Source of the DNA: JACCSI01 sp963815285
GTDB lineage: Bacteria; Acidobacteriota; Vicinamibacteria; Vicinamibacterales; UBA2999
Reading direction: 5' to 3'
Length of the DNA stretch: 64,000 nt
Assembly: GCA_963815285.1 (NCBI GenBank)
Contig: CAWFGB010000004.1
Span: forward strand, 434,001 to 498,000
Shown here: positions 61,407 through 64,000 of the stretch, one piece after another
Layout: each line of letters begins with the position of its first letter
Position numbering within the stretch: position 1 is the first letter of the stretch
The notes under the pieces: model-generated
Database searches by the model: none
What the model saw: only the letters and a program-made list of their open reading frames with translations
What the model was told of the DNA's origin: nothing
Made by a program: the position numbers and the translations under genes

Positions 61407-61432
61407 TGGCGGTGAGGCAGGGATTCGAACCC
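61407..61432 (-). other. 3' end of a serine-type tRNA without its body (putative attachment site)
   Basis: The minus strand reads GGGTTCGAATCCC, then TGCCTCACCGCCA, which is the T-arm and acceptor strand of a class II (Ser-like) tRNA. No matching 5' half (expected to begin GGTGAGG) lies within the next 100 bases, and the outer T-stem pair is mismatched. Such isolated 3' ends are left at the far junction of elements that integrate into tRNA genes. Confidence 0.65.
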
Positions 61433-61436
61433 GATT

Positions 61437-61497
61437 GGGGCACCTTAGCTAACTCATTGATGGCGCACGAGTTCTGGCGCTAAGGTGCTGAGCCCCT
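61437..61497. repeat. long interrupted inverted repeat beside the tRNA fragment
   Basis: GGGGCACCTTAGC (61437-61449) pairs with GCTAAGGTGC (61479-61488) and, after a bulge, with GCCCC (61492-61496). Inside, AACTC and GAGTT form a further 5-bp stem. The structure directly abuts the tRNA 3' end and could be the recombination-site arm or the terminator of the element. Confidence 0.6.
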
Positions 61498-61668
61498 TCT
61501 GGTTACGCTTTCTTCCGTTTCGACAGGAATCATCGTGAGTTCTCCCCATTCGACCTGAGTCGTGGAGACATTTTGGAGACGTCGCATCGAGCCTAGATGA
61601 GGGCTGCGGCTCCGCGGACGTTTGAAATGGCCCCGTAGGTAGTGCCGAACGGGGTGGAGGAAGCCTGC

Positions 61669-61923
61669 ATGAATCGAGAAACACAGAACCATCCCGAGCC
61701 GGCAAACGACTTCGTTCTCCCCTGCATCCTATGTGCAAACACGAACGATTTTCCGGCTGATCAAACCTATGGGCTGTGCGACGGTCATCCGAAGCGCGCC
61801 GTCATACCTCGACCACTCGAACCCGATCTGCATCCGTACGTCGGCCAAGACGCGATAACCGACCCCGGCTGTCCCGTCTGTGGCGGCTCAGACGGTTACA
61901 TGAACTGGGCGGACTGCCAGTAG
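61669..61923 (+). CDS. small protein with two CxxC pairs
   Basis: 84 residues from ATG at 61669, with GGAGGA eight bases upstream. Two Cys pairs (LPCILCANTN near residue 20 and GCPVCGGSDG near residue 70), plus CDGHPKR, suggest a zinc-ribbon-like fold. The protein is hydrophilic and of lower GC than most neighbours. It lies in the probable integrated remnant. No family is recognised. Confidence 0.55.
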   Translation: MNRETQNHPEPANDFVLPCILCANTNDFPADQTYGLCDGHPKRAVIPRPLEPDLHPYVGQDAITDPGCPVCGGSDGYMNWADCQ

Positions 61924-62106
61924 GTGTGCTCACGTCATGCGGTCTGGTGGTGGATCGGCAATACGCTTACTGATACTTGGCTGTTCGAGTCCACGGAGGA
62001 ACAGGATCGTGTCCACGATGAGGTATCCGCGAATTACCGCGACGTCACCTTCGCGGATCCCCGAGACGTGCAGGAAGAGTATCTAGAATTTTGGTATGCC
62101 CTCTGA
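61924..62106 (+). CDS. small acidic hypothetical protein
   Basis: 60 residues from a GTG directly after the previous stop. Composition is acidic and aromatic (WWWIGNTLTDTWLFESTEEQ; FADPRDVQEEYLEFWYAL), unlike the arginine-rich shadow frames of this genome, which is the only support. It may be translated together with the CxxC protein. Confidence 0.4.
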   Translation: MCSRHAVWWWIGNTLTDTWLFESTEEQDRVHDEVSANYRDVTFADPRDVQEEYLEFWYAL

Positions 62107-62722
62107 CTGGCAGCGACTGGGCGTACGCTACGTGCGCGGAGTATTTCACTGTGCCGATCGTACCCTCGATCGGTCGGTAGTAGTGAACGGCGGTTTACCG
62201 TGGATCTGCCGGCGAATCAGCTCGGGCCAGGTTGGCGAAAGCGGGCCTGAGGGCCTTGAGGCGGCACGCAGTGAGGTGCGACGTCTGTAAATCTTGATTT
62301 TTTGATTTTCTTCGGCTCTGGAAGCCCCAGAAACGTGCAGACGGGTTCCCCTGCAATTCGTCAAGTGCCTACGCACGAGGTACTTGCGAGTATTCAGTCG
62401 AGGCGGAATAGCCCTTTTTCCACTGGGTCAGCTTCGATTAAATCCAAGATATCAAACGGGGTCGCTTCGCAACCACCATTGTCTGCAGTTTTGGCGCGTC
62501 CCTGCCTGAGCCGAACGTGAGGACCGACTGCCCTTTCGAACGACTGCCATCCTAATCGCTGTGCGACGTGATCGACTCGTTGTTTTCACGTTCTGATCGT
62601 GACGCGACGATGTGCGACACGAAACAAGCGCGCGAGTGCCTACGTAACTAAGGTGACGGTCACGGTGCGCGCCGACGCAGATCGCTTTGCATGACAAAGC
62701 CAAGACCATCGCAGCTGATCCT
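62107..62722. other. gene-poor stretch between the small ORFs and the permease
   Basis: I find no convincing gene here. The frames that exist are short and arginine- or serine-rich. A T-rich segment near 62291-62312 could end transcription of the small genes. GTGACGGTCAC near 62652 is a short dyad upstream of the permease. GC content is visibly lower than in the flanking genes, consistent with inserted DNA. Confidence 0.5.
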
Positions 62723-64000
62723 ATGGAACGACGCCCTTCACCAGCCGCCCGTCTGCTGATCAGTCTCAACGCCCTGCGACGCGACCTCACGCACGCGGCT
62801 CGGTCACTCAGAAAAGATCGCGGCTTCGCGCTCGTGTGCGTCGTCTCGCTCGGCATTGGCATGGGCGGCTTTGTCGCGTTGACGACGTTCGGCCGCGCCC
62901 TCGGCGCCCCGGCGCGCGGCATCGACACCAACGGCCTCGCCGAAGTGCTCGTGCTCCCGCAGGGCCCGCTCCGCGCCCAAGCCGGCGAATGGGCGCTTGA
63001 CGAGTGGTCCTATCCGGACTTCCAGGTGTTGCGCGAGGCTGACAGCGGGATGGCGATCACCGGGTGGAGCTCGGGTTTCGGCGAGATCGGCGACAAGCCT
63101 GCGGACAATGAGACCACGCTGCCCCGCGTGCCGACGCTGTACGTCTCGGCCAACTACTTCAGCACCTTCGGCGTCTCGCTCGCGCGCGGCGCCGGCTTCG
63201 ATCCCGCGATCGATGACTCACCGTCGGCCGAGCCCCGGGTGATCTTGAGCGACGACTTCTGGCGCAGTCGCGCGTCGTCCGATCCGGATATCGTCGGCAA
63301 GACGGTGACCATCGACGGGGTCCCGCACACGGTCCTGGGCATCGCACGAGAGGATTTTCGCGGCCACTTCCACTTCTTCAATTCGCCAAGCTCCCTGCTG
63401 TTCCTGCCGCTCGAACGGCATCCGCGCCTGCGTGAGCAGCCGAACCTCCGGCTCGACAGAACCGCCGACTGGGTGCGCGTTTACGGACGCCTCGCTGCGG
63501 GCGTCGATATGGCGGCGGCCAATGGCCGCGTGTCGGCGCTGATGTCCGACCTCGCACAACGATACCCCGCAACGAACCAGTACAAGGGCGCGACGGTTGA
63601 ACCCTACGCATCGTTGGGCGCGGCTGACCGACCGCAGTCACATCTTGTGTTGATGACGCTGCTCGGCCTGGCGGGCACTGTGCTGTTCATCGTGTGCCTC
63701 AACATCTCCGGGATGATGCTGGTGCGCGGCACCACGCGCGAGCGTGAGCTCAGCATTCGTGCCGCGGTCGGCGCCGACCGGCGACACCTGATTCAGCATC
63801 TGTTCTTCGAAGCGTTGCTGCTCGCCTTCGTGGCCGGCGCGATCAGCGCGTTCGTCCTGTTCGGCATTCCCGCCGTCGTCGGCTGGTATCTCGGCTTCCC
63901 CGTGCCGCAGGAGATCGACTTCGACACCGTGAGCATCGCAACTGCGGCGGGGTTGTGCCTGATCGCCAGCCTCATGTTCGGACTGCTGCCCGCCATCCGT
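62723..64000 (+). CDS. ADOP-type ABC transporter permease (MacB/FtsX-like), N-terminal part
   Basis: ATG at 62723 opens a frame of 426 codons that runs off the window. The N-terminus has the acidobacterial duplicated orphaned permease (ADOP) pattern: RDLTHAARSLRKDRGFALVC and a first membrane helix with SLGIGMGGF. A MacB periplasmic core domain follows, with YVSANYFSTFGVSLARGAGF, ILSDDFWRSR and VTIDGVPHTVLGIA. The FtsX segment follows: LLGLAGTVLFIVCLNISGMM, RERELSIRAAVGADRRHLIQ and a third helix. Complete members have about 800 residues with a second FtsX segment. The substrate is unknown. Confidence 0.9.
   Translation, partial: MERRPSPAARLLISLNALRRDLTHAARSLRKDRGFALVCVVSLGIGMGGFVALTTFGRALGAPARGIDTNGLAEVLVLPQGPLRAQAGEWALDEWSYPDFQVLREADSGMAITGWSSGFGEIGDKPADNETTLPRVPTLYVSANYFSTFGVSLARGAGFDPAIDDSPSAEPRVILSDDFWRSRASSDPDIVGKTVTIDGVPHTVLGIAREDFRGHFHFFNSPSSLLFLPLERHPRLREQPNLRLDRTADWVRVYGRLAAGVDMAAANGRVSALMSDLAQRYPATNQYKGATVEPYASLGAADRPQSHLVLMTLLGLAGTVLFIVCLNISGMMLVRGTTRERELSIRAAVGADRRHLIQHLFFEALLLAFVAGAISAFVLFGIPAVVGWYLGFPVPQEIDFDTVSIATAAGLCLIASLMFGLLPAIR

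Noticed and set aside
61407..61500. A complete tRNA-Ser gene on the minus strand
   Set aside because: Only the T-arm and acceptor 3' strand are present; no 5' acceptor strand, D-arm or anticodon arm can be folded from the adjacent bases, and one T-stem pair is mismatched.
61480..61692. Minus-strand 70-codon frame ending at the tRNA fragment, possibly an integrase tail
   Set aside because: The position is suggestive but no catalytic Arg/His/Tyr motif is visible, so it was not annotated as a gene.
62452..62931. 159-codon minus-strand frame at the start of the permease
   Set aside because: Arg/Ser-rich and antisense to the permease N-terminus.

Overview
The window is GC-rich, densely coded and chromosomal in character. 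The gene families point to Acidobacteriota, most plausibly the Vicinamibacteria (subdivision 6) branch. The markers are a VWFA-related protein of the acidobacterial type, an ADOP-type MacB/FtsX permease, a Ser/Thr kinase with a TPR tail, a CBM9/DUF5916 outer-membrane protein, two M61 peptidases and a MASE1 hybrid histidine kinase. This is inferred from family content; there is no rRNA gene to confirm it.

Layout. 0-6.8 kb: start of a small membrane protein, a frameshifted inositol-3-phosphate synthase, a methyltransferase/SDR pair, then a TonB-type, FxLYD-like and VWFA operon and a BON protein. 6.8-12.6 kb: a lipoprotein, DNA polymerase I, a repeat protein and poly(A) polymerase/CCA-adding enzyme. 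12.6-21 kb: serine biosynthesis (serC-serA-DUF1015), an outer-membrane barrel, a PEGA pseudokinase, rmuC and a TPR protein. 21-30 kb: amylomaltase, an aminotransferase, a HEAT-cyclophilin, dipeptidyl peptidase III, a beta-CASP nuclease and a decayed S9 peptidase. 30-38.4 kb: small metabolic enzymes, a sodium symporter with a 40-residue partner, a frameshifted argH and a penicillin-acylase homologue. 38.4-44.7 kb: DinB, an ArsA ATPase with a cory-CC-star-like partner, a DUF5916 protein and an M61 peptidase. 44.7-51 kb: a fused cytochrome oxidase I+III gene, subunit II, and an NtrB/NtrC-like two-component pair. 51-61.2 kb: an exported rhodanese with an in-frame TGA, a second M61 peptidase, a sulfatase-modifying-factor-like lipoprotein, a Ser/Thr kinase, a MASE1 hybrid kinase, ferrochelatase and a DUF3592-like protein. 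61.4-62.7 kb: a gene-poor stretch bordered by the 3' end of a serine-type tRNA, probably the remnant of an integrated element. The window ends inside an ADOP permease.

The strongest unusual signal is the rhodanese at 51012-51407 (minus). Its reading frame is interrupted only by a TGA, exactly where related rhodaneses have the second Cys of a CxCPxE motif. A 6-bp stem with a GU-containing loop lies at the spacing expected of a bacterial SECIS element, so this is a selenoprotein candidate.

Two other themes run through the window. Short dispersed repeat words (CACAGATTA, CAGGCCTCAGGC, CACGAA and GGTTCAA families) sit between genes and have also entered coding regions at tolerant points. These are the linker of the oxidase fusion, the spacer peptide of the acylase, the C-terminus of DinB, and the start codon of an aminotransferase. 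Six otherwise intact genes carry a +1 frameshift, and three of the six have the extra G in the same octamer CAGGTACT. That pattern suggests a systematic sequencing or assembly error, or less likely a shared biological cause.
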